61,173 bases of DNA, taken from the NCBI GenBank assembly GCA_015063325.1, contig SVUK01000007.1, forward strand, positions 1-61,173. Direction: 5' to 3'. This DNA is from Oscillospiraceae bacterium (lineage in GTDB: Bacteria; Bacillota; Clostridia; Oscillospirales; CAG-272). Made by a program: the position numbers and the translations under genes. Every line of letters starts with the position of its first letter. The first letter of the stretch is position 1. The notes beneath the pieces are model-generated. The model was not told the DNA's origin, did no database searches, and saw nothing but the letters and a program-made list of their open reading frames with translations. Shown here in pieces: positions 15,893 to 23,720 of the stretch.

Positions 15893-16366
15893 TTACTTTT
15901 GAAAATCGGAAATCGTGAAAAAAAGATCGGCTCCGATCGCTGCCCGGGGAATTCCATCTTTTTCGATAATTAGTTTGGTGCCGTCGGCATAGGTCAGTGT
16001 GCGTTCGCCGCCGCGTTCCTCCACCGTGAAGAGTTCCGACGGAGAAAGAAGCAACTCAAGCGGCGCAAGAAATCCATTTGCGTCGGGTGCATTCTCCACT
16101 GTAAAATTCCCTTGCATGACCGAGATTTTTCCGTTGGTTTCGGTCACCGTCAATCCTGCGAGCGGTTCGGGTGCGGTATAGCAAATGATTCGCTTTTCCG
16201 ATGTTGCTGATATTTCGGCGCAAAACGCCGTTTCGCCTCGCGTGCCCTCAATTTTTGCGGTAAAGGGGAGTGATATCTGCGTTTCACGATTTGTTGAAGT
16301 TTGATTGCAGGCGGAGAGAAAGAAACAGCATAGAAAAACGGCGGCAAAAATCCATATTCGTCTCAT
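15893..16366 (-). CDS. Small lipoprotein
   Basis: 157 residues. A lipoprotein signal peptide is clear: MRRIWIFAAVFLCCFFLSAC with lipobox LSAC and lipidated C20. The mature part is beta-rich (ISLPFTAKIEGTRGETAFCA, FTVEERGGERTLTYADGTKL) and resembles small clostridial outer-surface proteins. I recognise no named family. The ATG at 16366 has GGAGG upstream. Confidence 0.75.
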   Translation of the reverse strand: MRRIWIFAAVFLCCFFLSACNQTSTNRETQISLPFTAKIEGTRGETAFCAEISATSEKRIICYTAPEPLAGLTVTETNGKISVMQGNFTVENAPDANGFLAPLELLLSPSELFTVEERGGERTLTYADGTKLIIEKDGIPRAAIGADLFFTISDFQK

Positions 16367-16440
16367 ATCGAACACCTCCGGGAAAACATTCATATTCTCA
16401 TTATATGGGCGGTAAATTTGCTTTTATTCCCACAAAACCG

Positions 16441-16469
16441 TTGCAAACCGGGGCGGAATATGATACAAT
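16441..16469 (+). promoter_or_regulatory. Promoter of alanine racemase
   Basis: TTGCAA at 16441-16446, 17-bp spacer, TACAAT at 16464-16469, only 15 bases before the start codon, so the leader is very short. Confidence 0.6.
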
Positions 16470-16483
16470 ATAGGAGATCGGTT

Positions 16484-17656
16484 ATGGACCATTCTGTACG
16501 CGCTTACGAAAATTTGCCACTTCCGGAATATCCGCGCAGTTGGGCGGAGATTGATCTTTCTGCTCTGCAACAAAATTATCGGCTTCTTTGCAACCGATTG
16601 CAGAGGCGCGCAAAGCCGATTGCCGTTGTCAAAGCCGACGCCTACGGGCATGGAATGGCGATATGTGCAAAAGCGCTTTTCGGGGTCGGCTGCCGTCGGT
16701 TTGCGGTTTCCTGCATTGAGGAGGGGATTGCCCTGCGGAGAGCAATTGGGAAAGGCGCCCAAATTCTGATTTTGGGATATACCGATCCTGCCTCGATAAA
16801 ACAGCTTTCCGGGTTTGATCTTTCGCAAACGATTCTCTCGCCTGCCTATGGCAAAGATCTTTTGCGCGCGGCAAGGGCGTCGGATGTTTGCGTTCGGGTA
16901 CAGTATGCGCTGGATACCGGAATGAACCGGATCGGCTTTTTGGCACGAAATAAAGCTGAAATTCGTCAGACGGCAAAGGATATTCGGCGTTTTTGCAAAG
17001 AATCCGCCTTTCGCTCCGAAGGGTTGTTTACTCATTTTGCCTGCGCCGACGATCCGAGCGACCGATTGACCGATTTGCAGTCGGAACGCTTTTCGGCGGT
17101 TCGGGATCTTCTTTTCAAAAACGGGACGGTTTTGCCTTGTCACGTTTGTAACAGCGCCGGAACGCTTTTGCGTCCGCAGGATCAATTTGACGCCGTTCGA
17201 TTGGGGATCGTTTTATGGGGGGTTCTGCCAACCGATCAAATCCAATTGCAATTGCGTCCCGTGTTGCGGCTTTGCACGCGTGTGGTGCATTTACATCGGA
17301 CAAAGCGCGGCGACCGCGTTGGCTACGGCGGAGAATTTCATACATCGGAAAATCGTACGGTTGCAACGCTTCCCATTGGTTATGCCGACGGCTGGCTCCG
17401 CGCCTATCGGGGTGCGACGATCACCGTTGGAACGTCGAAGGGGACTTTCCGGGTGCCGCTGATCGGCAGGATTTGTATGGATCAGTGCATGGCGGACGTT
17501 ACCGGAATTGGCGCAAAAATCGGCGACCGGGTCGTTTTATTCGGCGAGGATCCGAATGATTTGAGCGTTTTGGCAAGGCGCGCGAATACGATTCCTTATG
17601 AATCGCTTAGCCTGATTTCTTCGCGCGTTCCGCGCATTTATCAAAAGCAAAAATAA
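16484..17656 (+). CDS. alr: Alanine racemase
   Basis: 390-residue PLP enzyme that makes D-alanine for peptidoglycan. The PLP lysine is K50 in VVKADAYGHG. The second-domain catalytic tyrosine lies in RVGYGGEF, and RICMDQCMADVT is the C-terminal signature. The ATG at 16484 was chosen for the TAGGAG site; an upstream in-frame ATG lacks one. It is likely cotranscribed with yqeG, 21 bases downstream. Confidence 0.95.
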   Translation: MDHSVRAYENLPLPEYPRSWAEIDLSALQQNYRLLCNRLQRRAKPIAVVKADAYGHGMAICAKALFGVGCRRFAVSCIEEGIALRRAIGKGAQILILGYTDPASIKQLSGFDLSQTILSPAYGKDLLRAARASDVCVRVQYALDTGMNRIGFLARNKAEIRQTAKDIRRFCKESAFRSEGLFTHFACADDPSDRLTDLQSERFSAVRDLLFKNGTVLPCHVCNSAGTLLRPQDQFDAVRLGIVLWGVLPTDQIQLQLRPVLRLCTRVVHLHRTKRGDRVGYGGEFHTSENRTVATLPIGYADGWLRAYRGATITVGTSKGTFRVPLIGRICMDQCMADVTGIGAKIGDRVVLFGEDPNDLSVLARRANTIPYESLSLISSRVPRIYQKQK

Positions 17657-17677
17657 CAATAAAAAAGGAGGTGCCCA

Positions 17678-18214
17678 ATGAAGGACAACCTCACGCCTGA
17701 TTTTATGTTCGGGCACTATTGGGAGGTCACGCCGGAATTCCTTGCAAAAAACGGGATCCGCGCGCTTTTGATCGATATTGACAATACGCTTGCGCCTTAC
17801 GAAATGCCGGAGCCGGATGACAGGATTCGGGCATGGTTTTCGGCACTTTCCAAAGCAGGGATTCGCGCCGCGCTCGTTTCGAACAATCATGCGCCGCGTG
17901 TGGAGCGTTTTAACAAGACGCTGGGACTGATTGCCTATCCCGACAGCGGAAAACCGGGCAAGAAAAATTTGATCCGCGCGATGAAAGAAATGGGGGTCAC
18001 AATTGCCGAAACGGCGGTTTTGGGCGACCAACTGCTGACCGATTGTTATGCCGGCAAGCGGCTGGGACTGCGCGCGCTGATCGTTCCGCCCATCAAGGAT
18101 AAAACCAATCTCTTTTTCCGCTTCAAACGGCTCTTGGAACGCAAATATATCCGCCGCTATGCCAAAGTGCACGGCAGGGAAGAATGGATGGCGTTCTGGA
18201 AAGTCAAAAAATAA
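17678..18214 (+). CDS. yqeG: YqeG family HAD phosphatase
   Basis: 178-residue HAD subfamily IIIA enzyme. The nucleophile motif is DIDNTLAPYE (residues 33-42), motif II is VSNNHAPRV, the lysine region is GKPGKKNLIRAM, and motif III is VLGDQLLTD. The family is found throughout Bacillota and related to phosphatidylglycerophosphate phosphatase; the substrate is not proven here. AAAGGAGG precedes the ATG. Confidence 0.9.
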   Translation: MKDNLTPDFMFGHYWEVTPEFLAKNGIRALLIDIDNTLAPYEMPEPDDRIRAWFSALSKAGIRAALVSNNHAPRVERFNKTLGLIAYPDSGKPGKKNLIRAMKEMGVTIAETAVLGDQLLTDCYAGKRLGLRALIVPPIKDKTNLFFRFKRLLERKYIRRYAKVHGREEWMAFWKVKK

Positions 18215-18238
18215 TTAAACATGCGAAATATCTCCCAT

Positions 18239-18319
18239 ATTTCAAGCTTTTTTGAAAGGTGGGGAGTTTGAGGGGTGGGGAACCTTTTTGAAAAAGGTTC
18301 CCCACCCCTCAAAATTTTT
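18239..18319. repeat. REP-like G-rich palindromic repeat, copy A
   Basis: Layout: TTTCAAG lead, T run, G-rich GGTGGGG and a perfect 23-bp stem. A diverged second copy with the same layout lies at 48287-48370. This suggests a dispersed element that also ends transcription. Confidence 0.5.
18267..18313. terminator. Terminator with 23-bp perfect stem
   Basis: Arms 18267-18289 and 18291-18313 are exact complements, rich in G on one side and C on the other, ending in T/A runs. It lies between the convergent yqeG and mscL genes. Confidence 0.8.
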
Positions 18320-18331
18320 CAAGCCGATTGA

Positions 18332-18859
18332 TTATTTTTTCTTTGCAAGCAGGTCGCGAATTTCGGCAAGCAGAACTTCCTGATTGCGAACGGAAGCTTC
18401 GTAAGACGCCTCTTTTTCTGCGGCGGCTTTGGCGGCAACCTCGGCTGCTGCCTTTTCCTCGGCGGCTTTCTTTTCTGCTTCTTCAATCTTTTTGCGCTCG
18501 GCAATGGCCCTTGCCTTTGTGATAACGCGCAGAATCAGGAAAATGCAAAGCGCGGTGATGACAAAGTCGATGATCGTTTGCAACCAAGAACCCCACAGAA
18601 TGGCGGATTCAGCGGTGATGACATCGCCGGTAACTTCATCAACAACTTCCGGTTTCAAGATCGTTTTCCAATTGTCAAGACTTCCGGTTTTCACCCAGAA
18701 ACCGATGATCGGGTTGAGAATGTAGTTGACCAGTCCGCTGACGATTTTTCCGAACGCGCCGCCGATGATGACGCCGACTGCCATGTCCAGAACGTTTCCG
18801 CGCGAAAGAAACGCTTTAAAATCGCTCCAAAACGTGCTTTTTTTCTTTTCTTTTGCCAT
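18332..18859 (-). CDS. mscL: Large-conductance mechanosensitive channel
   Basis: 175-residue membrane channel that opens under osmotic downshock. The N-terminal FLSRGNVLDMAVGVIIGGAF with the first helix is diagnostic. A periplasmic-type loop carries an insertion (DEVTGDVITAESAI), then the second helix WLQTIIDFVITALCIFLIL. The C-terminal tail is a long Ala/Glu/Lys coiled coil (about residues 120-160), longer than usual. The ATG at 18859 has AAAGGAG upstream. Confidence 0.95.
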   Translation of the reverse strand: MAKEKKKSTFWSDFKAFLSRGNVLDMAVGVIIGGAFGKIVSGLVNYILNPIIGFWVKTGSLDNWKTILKPEVVDEVTGDVITAESAILWGSWLQTIIDFVITALCIFLILRVITKARAIAERKKIEEAEKKAAEEKAAAEVAAKAAAEKEASYEASVRNQEVLLAEIRDLLAKKK

Positions 18860-18902
18860 GGTGAATCTCCTTTCATTTTTTGGTCGATTTTTTGCCACCT
18901 TT

Positions 18903-18931
18903 ATTATACCGCGCTTTTTTTCGTTTGTCAA
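18903..18931 (-). promoter_or_regulatory. Promoter of mscL
   Basis: Minus strand TTGACA (18931-18926), 17-bp spacer, TATAAT (18908-18903). Its -35 box is only three bases from that of the divergent glycosylase promoter. Confidence 0.8.
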
Positions 18932-18934
18932 GAC

Positions 18935-18962
18935 TTGCAAAAGGTAAAAAATATGCTACAAT
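18935..18962 (+). promoter_or_regulatory. Promoter of the DNA glycosylase gene
   Basis: TTGCAA at 18935-18940, 16-bp spacer, TACAAT at 18957-18962. The -10 box lies inside the first 24-bp tandem repeat. Confidence 0.6.
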
Positions 18963-19021
18963 AGAGCTATTAGAATATGTAACGATAGAGTTATCAAAAT
19001 ATGTTACAACAGACTTATTAA
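18950..19021 (+). repeat. Three tandem 24-bp repeats before the DNA glycosylase gene
   Basis: Units at 18950-18973, 18974-18997 and 18998-19021. Each starts with AATATG and keeps a TACAAT- or TAACGAT-like core followed by AGA and TTAT. They run from the promoter -10 box to the ribosome-binding site, so they could be operator iterons or duplicated -10 boxes. Confidence 0.75.
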
Positions 19022-19040
19022 AAAAGAAAGGAGCCAAACT

Positions 19041-19538
19041 GTGAAACGGGAAATGCAAACCATTGTTCATCCGCTTAGTCCGGTGTTTCGGGAAGATTCC
19101 GAAATTTTGATTTTGGGTAGTTTTCCATCGGTTCTCTCCCGTCAATCGGCGTTCTATTACGGGAATCCTCAAAATCGCTTTTGGAGGGTTCTTGCCGCTG
19201 TTTTTGAACGTCCTCTGCCGCAAACAAATGTAGAAAAGCGCGACCTTCTCCTTGCCAACCGTGTTGCGCTTTGGGACGTTATCGCTTCCTGCCGTATTTC
19301 CGGTTCGGCGGACAGCTCGATTGCCGATGTTGTGCCGAACGATCTCTCAGAGATCTTTTCTCACGCGTCAATCCGAAAAATTGTTCTCAATGGAAAGACA
19401 GCCGAACGTTTGTTTTATAAATTCAATAGGGGAATTACCTTTCCGGTTGTTGCCTTGCCGTCCACAAGTTCTGCGAATGCGGCATGGAATTTCGAGCGCC
19501 TTTGCGAGATTTGGAAAAAAATTGTTGTTTCATCTTAG
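19041..19538 (+). CDS. Hypoxanthine/uracil-DNA glycosylase (UDG superfamily family 6 type)
   Basis: 165-residue DNA repair enzyme that removes deaminated bases. LILGSFPSVLSRQSAFYYGN followed by PQNRFWRVL is the typical active-site region of deoxyinosine glycosylases in this superfamily. The C-terminal LPSTSSANAAW is the second substrate-binding motif. Start is GTG at 19041, seven bases after AGGAG. The promoter lies inside tandem repeats. Confidence 0.88.
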   Translation: MKREMQTIVHPLSPVFREDSEILILGSFPSVLSRQSAFYYGNPQNRFWRVLAAVFERPLPQTNVEKRDLLLANRVALWDVIASCRISGSADSSIADVVPNDLSEIFSHASIRKIVLNGKTAERLFYKFNRGITFPVVALPSTSSANAAWNFERLCEIWKKIVVSS

Positions 19539-19635
19539 TTTTTCTTTTTAGTTTTTTATTTTTGGAAAACAGATATCGTTTTTTTGCTAAAATTCGATTT
19601 TTACCGAAAAATTTGTATTTTCTTCCCAAAAAGGC

Positions 19636-19664
19636 TTGACAATTCGTCACTTCAATCATATAAT
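19636..19664 (+). promoter_or_regulatory. Promoter of mgtC-like gene
   Basis: TTGACA at 19636-19641, 17-bp spacer, TATAAT at 19659-19664; near consensus. Confidence 0.8.
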
Positions 19665-19675
19665 AATAACATTAT

Positions 19676-19717
19676 CTGCGTGCGCTTGCCTTTGCTATGG
19701 CACGCAGTTTTGTTTTT
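19676..19717 (+). promoter_or_regulatory. Attenuator-like hairpin in the mgtC leader
   Basis: CTGCGTGC (19676-19683) pairs with GCACGCAG (19700-19707) and is followed by TTTTGTTTTTCTTT. This hairpin with a U tract lies 12 bases after the -10 box and upstream of the start codon, the layout of an attenuator. Confidence 0.45.
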
Positions 19718-19762
19718 CTTTGCCGCGGTGCGGCAATTCCAAACGGGAGAGGAGAGATTTTT

Positions 19763-20482
19763 ATGGAAGATACTTTGGCAGGGATTTTACATCAACAATT
19801 TACATGGCTGCAAATCGGAGAACTTTTCGTTCGGATTGCGGCTGCCTGCATTTGCGGTGCCGCCGTTGGCGTCGAACGAAGCAAACGTTTCAAAGAGGCA
19901 GGAATTCGTACCCACCTTGTGGTTTGCTTTGCCGCCGCGCTGATGATGATCGTTTCTAAATATGCCTTTGCCGATGTTGCCACGGCGTTGGGCGACCGCG
20001 GAGCCGATCCTGCCCGTATCGCGGCGCAGGTAGTTACCGGCGTCAGCTTTTTGGGCGCGGGGGTCATTTTCCGCCATGGTGCAACGGTGAAAGGATTGAC
20101 GACTGCGGCAGGCATTTGGGCAACGGCAGGTATTGGTCTTGCAATCGGCGCGGGACTATATGTGATTGGTGTGTTTGCAACCGTTGTAATTGTGGTTTTG
20201 CAGTTTGTTATGCACAAAGTGCAGGTTGGCGTTGACGCATATACCGTTTCGCATTTGCAGTTTACCGTGACCGATGACGCGACCTTCCGGCAACCGTTTT
20301 TGGACTTTTTGAAAGAGTGCAAAACGCAAATTGCCGAAACCAGAATGGAAGCGAAAGAGAGCGGAGAAATTACGTATGATTTGATTTTGCGCGTTCCTCG
20401 TCAAGTATCGGTGGAAGAAATTACCGCTTACCTGATGGGGAATAAAGGTGTGAAAACGGTTTCCATTTTGCCGAATTCATAA
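19763..20482 (+). CDS. MgtC/SapB family membrane protein
   Basis: 239 residues. Four or five membrane helices span about 15-150, with the family motifs CGAAVGVERSKRFKEAGIRT, GVSFLGAGVIFRHGATVKGL and TTAAGIWATAGIGLAIG. The C-terminal 80 residues form an ACT-like cytosolic domain. MgtC proteins affect magnesium homeostasis and survival at low magnesium; the exact activity is debated. The ATG at 19763 was chosen for GAGGAG. Confidence 0.88.
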   Translation: MEDTLAGILHQQFTWLQIGELFVRIAAACICGAAVGVERSKRFKEAGIRTHLVVCFAAALMMIVSKYAFADVATALGDRGADPARIAAQVVTGVSFLGAGVIFRHGATVKGLTTAAGIWATAGIGLAIGAGLYVIGVFATVVIVVLQFVMHKVQVGVDAYTVSHLQFTVTDDATFRQPFLDFLKECKTQIAETRMEAKESGEITYDLILRVPRQVSVEEITAYLMGNKGVKTVSILPNS

Positions 20483-20488
20483 ATTGAA

Positions 20489-20545
20489 AAGCAGACAAAA
20501 GAGGGACCGGAATGCAATGCATTCCGGTCCCTCTTTTGTCTGCTT
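20489..20545. terminator. Terminator with 28-bp perfect stem
   Basis: Arms 20489-20516 and 20518-20545 are exact complements around one base. It separates the convergent mgtC-like and DUF523 genes. This is far longer than a terminator needs. Confidence 0.8.
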
Positions 20546-20585
20546 GCAATTTGTTTCGCATATAGATGGTAACGATTTTTTATGT

Positions 20586-21038
20586 TTATTTCTCTAAAAA
20601 TGTGATCAAATCATCTGTTTGATTTTCGTTGAAAGCGGAAATTTCATTGGCAAGCAGAAGGTTAGCGGCAATGCCGTTTCCCGGAACCATTCCGCCGTCA
20701 AATTTTCCGTTGTGGATCTCTCCGGTGCCGCAAGAAGGACTTTTTTCTTTGAGGATCGCGGCGCGGCAACCGTATTTTTTTGCCAATGTAAGCGTGATGT
20801 CGGCGCCTTTTTGGTAGGCTTTTGTGCCGTCCTTTCCCGTTTGGCTCATTACGCTGCCGTTTTGAATTTCCATCGGTTCGCGCGGTATAGGAAGTCCTCC
20901 CATTACTTCCGGGCAAACCGGGATTAGACGAAAGCGTTCGGCAAGTTGCAAAACGTTGTCATTCGGCAAGCTTTTCCCGTCGTAGCGACAGGGAAATCCC
21001 AGCAGGCAGGCGCTGACTAAAATCGCTTCTTTTTCCAT
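20586..21038 (-). CDS. DUF523 family protein
   Basis: 150 residues with the family pattern VSACLLGFPCRYDGKS, RLIPVCPEVMGGLPIPREPM and KEKSPSCGTGEIHNGKFDG. The conserved cysteines fit binding of a metal or Fe-S cluster; some relatives are 2-thiouracil desulfurases. The ATG at 21038 follows AAAGGAG. Confidence 0.88.
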   Translation of the reverse strand: MEKEAILVSACLLGFPCRYDGKSLPNDNVLQLAERFRLIPVCPEVMGGLPIPREPMEIQNGSVMSQTGKDGTKAYQKGADITLTLAKKYGCRAAILKEKSPSCGTGEIHNGKFDGGMVPGNGIAANLLLANEISAFNENQTDDLITFLEK

Positions 21039-21071
21039 CGAAATGTCTCCTTTCGGAATCAATCCGCTTTT

Positions 21072-21100
21072 ATTTTACCATTTTGGAGTTCAAATTGCAA
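21072..21100 (-). promoter_or_regulatory. Promoter of DUF523 gene
   Basis: Minus strand TTGCAA (21100-21095), 17-bp spacer, TAAAAT (21077-21072). Confidence 0.65.
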
Positions 21101-21165
21101 GCAGGAATCGGAATTTTGCCGTATTCAAAATCCGTTGTTATTTTAAAAAAGAGGAAGAAAACAGA

Positions 21166-21194
21166 TTGACAGAATTTGTTTTCCGGGGTATAAT
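21166..21194 (+). promoter_or_regulatory. Promoter of DUF1858 gene
   Basis: TTGACA at 21166-21171, 17-bp spacer, TATAAT at 21189-21194. Confidence 0.8.
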
Positions 21195-21256
21195 ATAATT
21201 TTGGATAATCTATTATCTTTATATTGAGCGAGAAATGCTCGGAAAGGAGTTTGACG

Positions 21257-21463
21257 ATGGAAGTTACCAAACAATCCATTATCGGAGACGTTCTTGATTA
21301 CGCACCCGAGACCGCACAGTTTTTCTTTGCCATTGGCATGCACTGTCTCGGTTGCCCTTCGGCACGCGGCGAATCCATTGAGGACGCTTGCGCCGTTCAC
21401 GGAACCGACGCCGACGCTTTGGTGGAAGAGATTAACAACTATCTTGCACAGCAATCCAAATAA
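21257..21463 (+). CDS. DUF1858 domain protein
   Basis: 68-residue protein made of one DUF1858 domain: IIGDVLDYAPETAQFFFAIG followed by MHCLGCPSARGESIEDACAV. The CLGC pair is the hallmark and suggests metal or redox binding, as in hybrid-cluster and ScdA-like proteins. Function unknown. AAAGGAG precedes the ATG. Confidence 0.88.
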   Translation: MEVTKQSIIGDVLDYAPETAQFFFAIGMHCLGCPSARGESIEDACAVHGTDADALVEEINNYLAQQSK

Positions 21464-21478
21464 GATCGGCGGTGCAAC

Positions 21479-21496
21479 GGGTGGGGAAACCCACCC
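21479..21496 (+). other. GNRA-capped hairpin after DUF1858
   Basis: GGGTGGG-GAAA-CCCACCC without a following T tract. Its tetraloop is stable in RNA. It may be an RNA end protector or a weak terminator. Confidence 0.35.
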
Positions 21497-21564
21497 ATGA
21501 TGATGATTCCGGAAACTTTGTTTTTCTATAAACCTTGTTTTCCGTTTTTTTACTGGAGGAGTTC

Positions 21565-22269
21565 ATGCCCAATCCGAAAATTCCGGACGCACGACTGTTG
21601 AGCGCCGTTCCCTACCTTCGGCCGCACGCCGCGGTCGCCGACATTGGAACAGATCATGCCTACCTGCCCGTTTACCTTGTGCAGAATCGGCTTGTTGACC
21701 GCGCCCTTGCCTGCGATATTCGCCCGGGTCCGCTTTCATCGGCAAAAAAGAATATTCAAGCTGCCGGACTTTCGGATCGGATCGAAACGCTTTTGACCGA
21801 CGGACTTCACGGCGTTTCGCCATTTGTTCCCGATCATATTCTGATTTTCGGAATGGGAGGGGAACTGATTGCAAAAATTCTTTCCGAAGCGGCTTGGGTT
21901 CAAACGCCGTCGATTCGATTGATCCTGCAACCAATGTCTCGCGCCGAAGTTTTGCGCCGGTATCTTGCAGAAACCGGGTTTGAAATTGTCGGCGAGTCGC
22001 TCTCCCGTGCCGACGGACGTATTTATCAAACGATTTGCGCCGAATGGACGGGAGAACCGATTGCCATGGATCCGGTCGACCGTTTGATCGGTCAAGTGGC
22101 ACTGCAAAGGGATTTGCCCCTTTATCAAGAATTAACTGAACAGAAAATACGAACCTTGAAAAAAATCATTCGCGGAAAAGAACAAGCGGCGGACGAAAAT
22201 CCGACCGCTGACCGCGAACTGCTTGCCGCGCTTTCGGCGCGGCTTGACGAAATGGGAGGTGCCAAATGA
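21565..22269 (+). CDS. trmK: tRNA (adenine-22-N1)-methyltransferase TrmK
   Basis: 234 residues. RLLSAVPYLRPHAAVADIGT then DHAYLPVYL is the SAM-binding start of the family. ACDIRPGPLSSAKKNI and IFGMGGELIAKIL follow. It methylates A22 of tRNA. The ATG at 21565 has GGAGGAG directly upstream. It opens a four-gene operon; the next gene overlaps by four bases (ATGA). Confidence 0.93.
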   Translation: MPNPKIPDARLLSAVPYLRPHAAVADIGTDHAYLPVYLVQNRLVDRALACDIRPGPLSSAKKNIQAAGLSDRIETLLTDGLHGVSPFVPDHILIFGMGGELIAKILSEAAWVQTPSIRLILQPMSRAEVLRRYLAETGFEIVGESLSRADGRIYQTICAEWTGEPIAMDPVDRLIGQVALQRDLPLYQELTEQKIRTLKKIIRGKEQAADENPTADRELLAALSARLDEMGGAK

Positions 22270-23027
22270 CAGTTTCGGAGCTTTATATGTATCTGAATAC
22301 GAAAATTCCACCCGACCTCTCCTGCGAGTGGGATAACGACGGTTTGATGTGTTGTCCCGAGCCCGGGCGAAAAGTGCGTCGGGTTCTCGTCTGTTTGGAC
22401 GCGACGGCAGAGATGGTGAAAAAGGCGATTGACGAAAATTTTGACGTGATTTTGACCCACCATCCGTTGGTCTTTCACAAACTATCTGCTCTCAATCCCT
22501 TTGAGTCGGTGGCACAAAAGCTGATCGACCTTTGCCGTGCAGGCGTCGCCGTGATGAGTTTTCATACCCGGCTGGACGCGCTGGAGGGCGGCGTAAACGA
22601 TACGCTTGCCGCGCTGTTGGAGCTGGAAGAGGTCACCCCGTTCGGCGAGGAGGGCATCGGTCGGATTGGTTCGCTTTCAAAATCTCTCTCCCTTGCTGAT
22701 TTTGCCGCGCTTGTCAAAGAAAAGCTCGGTGCTCCGGCAGTGATTTGTGCGAACGGCGGAAAAACCGTTCGCCGCGTTGCCGTTTTGGGCGGAAGCGGAT
22801 CGGACGACGTTCCGCTTGCCGCGGCGGCAGGCGCCGATACCTATCTTTCGGGCGAGATTGCTTTTCATCACCTCTCTGACGCGCCCGAGCGCGGCATGAA
22901 TTTAGTGGTTGCAGGGCATTACTACACCGAGGCGCCGGTTTGCCGCGTGCTTTCGGCATTCGTTCGCGAAGCCGACGCAAGCATTCAAACCGAGATCGCC
23001 GTCAGCAACACGACCGTCACTTATTAA
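22266..23027 (+). CDS. Nif3-like dinuclear metal protein
   Basis: 253 residues, family of YqfO/Nif3. The metal-binding motifs are LTHHPLVFH and SFHTRLDALEGGVND near the N-terminal side and SGEIAFHH and VAGHYYTE near the C-terminus. The long insert domain of some Bacillus members is absent. Linked to trmK in many Bacillota; enzymatic role not settled. Confidence 0.92.
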   Translation: MTVSELYMYLNTKIPPDLSCEWDNDGLMCCPEPGRKVRRVLVCLDATAEMVKKAIDENFDVILTHHPLVFHKLSALNPFESVAQKLIDLCRAGVAVMSFHTRLDALEGGVNDTLAALLELEEVTPFGEEGIGRIGSLSKSLSLADFAALVKEKLGAPAVICANGGKTVRRVAVLGGSGSDDVPLAAAAGADTYLSGEIAFHHLSDAPERGMNLVVAGHYYTEAPVCRVLSAFVREADASIQTEIAVSNTTVTY

Positions 23028-23048
23028 CCCGAGAAAGGAACGCAAATT

Positions 23049-23720
23049 ATGACCTACGTCATTGCCAACCCCTGCGGAAATTTGGAAAAATTTCAAAATC
23101 TGCTTTCCAAAATCAAGTTTTCGGATGCCGACACGCTCTACGTCATCGGCAACCTTGCGGACTTTGGTCCCGATCCGATTGGCTTGGTGGAGGAACTGAG
23201 CTATCGCCCCAATATTTACCCGGTTGCCGGCGAGCGCGATTATCTTGCCGCGCGTCTGCTTTCCGGTTTTGATAAAATGAGCGCCGGAAAAGCGCCCGAA
23301 CCCGGTTTTGCCGAGGAGATGGGCGACTGGGTGCGCGACGGCGGACTGTCGACGATGGAAGGCTATCGAAACTTAGACGCCGACGGGCGCGAAGGGATTC
23401 TTGATTACCTTTGTGAAATGCCGTTGTTTGAAGAATTGAATATCAAGGGCAAGACCTATGTGTTGGTCTATGCCGGAATTGCCGGATTTGAAAAAGGCGA
23501 CGATCCCGCCGATTTTTTGCCCGACGACTTTTTCTCCGAGCCGCTTCCTAAGGACGTTCAACTGATGGAGGACGCTACCGTCATTGTGGGCGGTGTACCG
23601 ACCGAGAGCGGAAAGATTGAGCGAGGAAGGGGAAGTATCTATTTGGACTGCGGCTCCAAGGACGGCGGCGCGCTTGCGGCGCTTTGTTTGGAAACCGGAG
23701 AAGAATTTTACGCAAAATGA
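23049..23720 (+). CDS. Degenerate PP2A-like metallophosphoesterase (likely pseudophosphatase)
   Basis: 223 residues that align along the whole fold with bacterial serine/threonine phosphatase-like proteins, but the metal ligands are changed. DIHGN is NPCGN (N7, C9), GDxxDRG is GNLADFG (N35, F39), GNHE is GERD (E62, R63), VHAG is VYAG (Y141) and GHTP is GGVP (G182). The scaffold is well kept (TLYVIGN, PDPIGLVEEL, REGILDYLCEMPLFEEL). The frame is intact, GAAAGGA precedes the ATG and the next gene overlaps by four bases, so it is expressed and probably non-catalytic. Confidence 0.8.
   Translation: MTYVIANPCGNLEKFQNLLSKIKFSDADTLYVIGNLADFGPDPIGLVEELSYRPNIYPVAGERDYLAARLLSGFDKMSAGKAPEPGFAEEMGDWVRDGGLSTMEGYRNLDADGREGILDYLCEMPLFEELNIKGKTYVLVYAGIAGFEKGDDPADFLPDDFFSEPLPKDVQLMEDATVIVGGVPTESGKIERGRGSIYLDCGSKDGGALAALCLETGEEFYAK

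Noticed and set aside
23049-23720. Active serine/threonine phosphatase
   Set aside because: Overall similarity is good, but the metal ligands are replaced, so a catalytic call is not supported.
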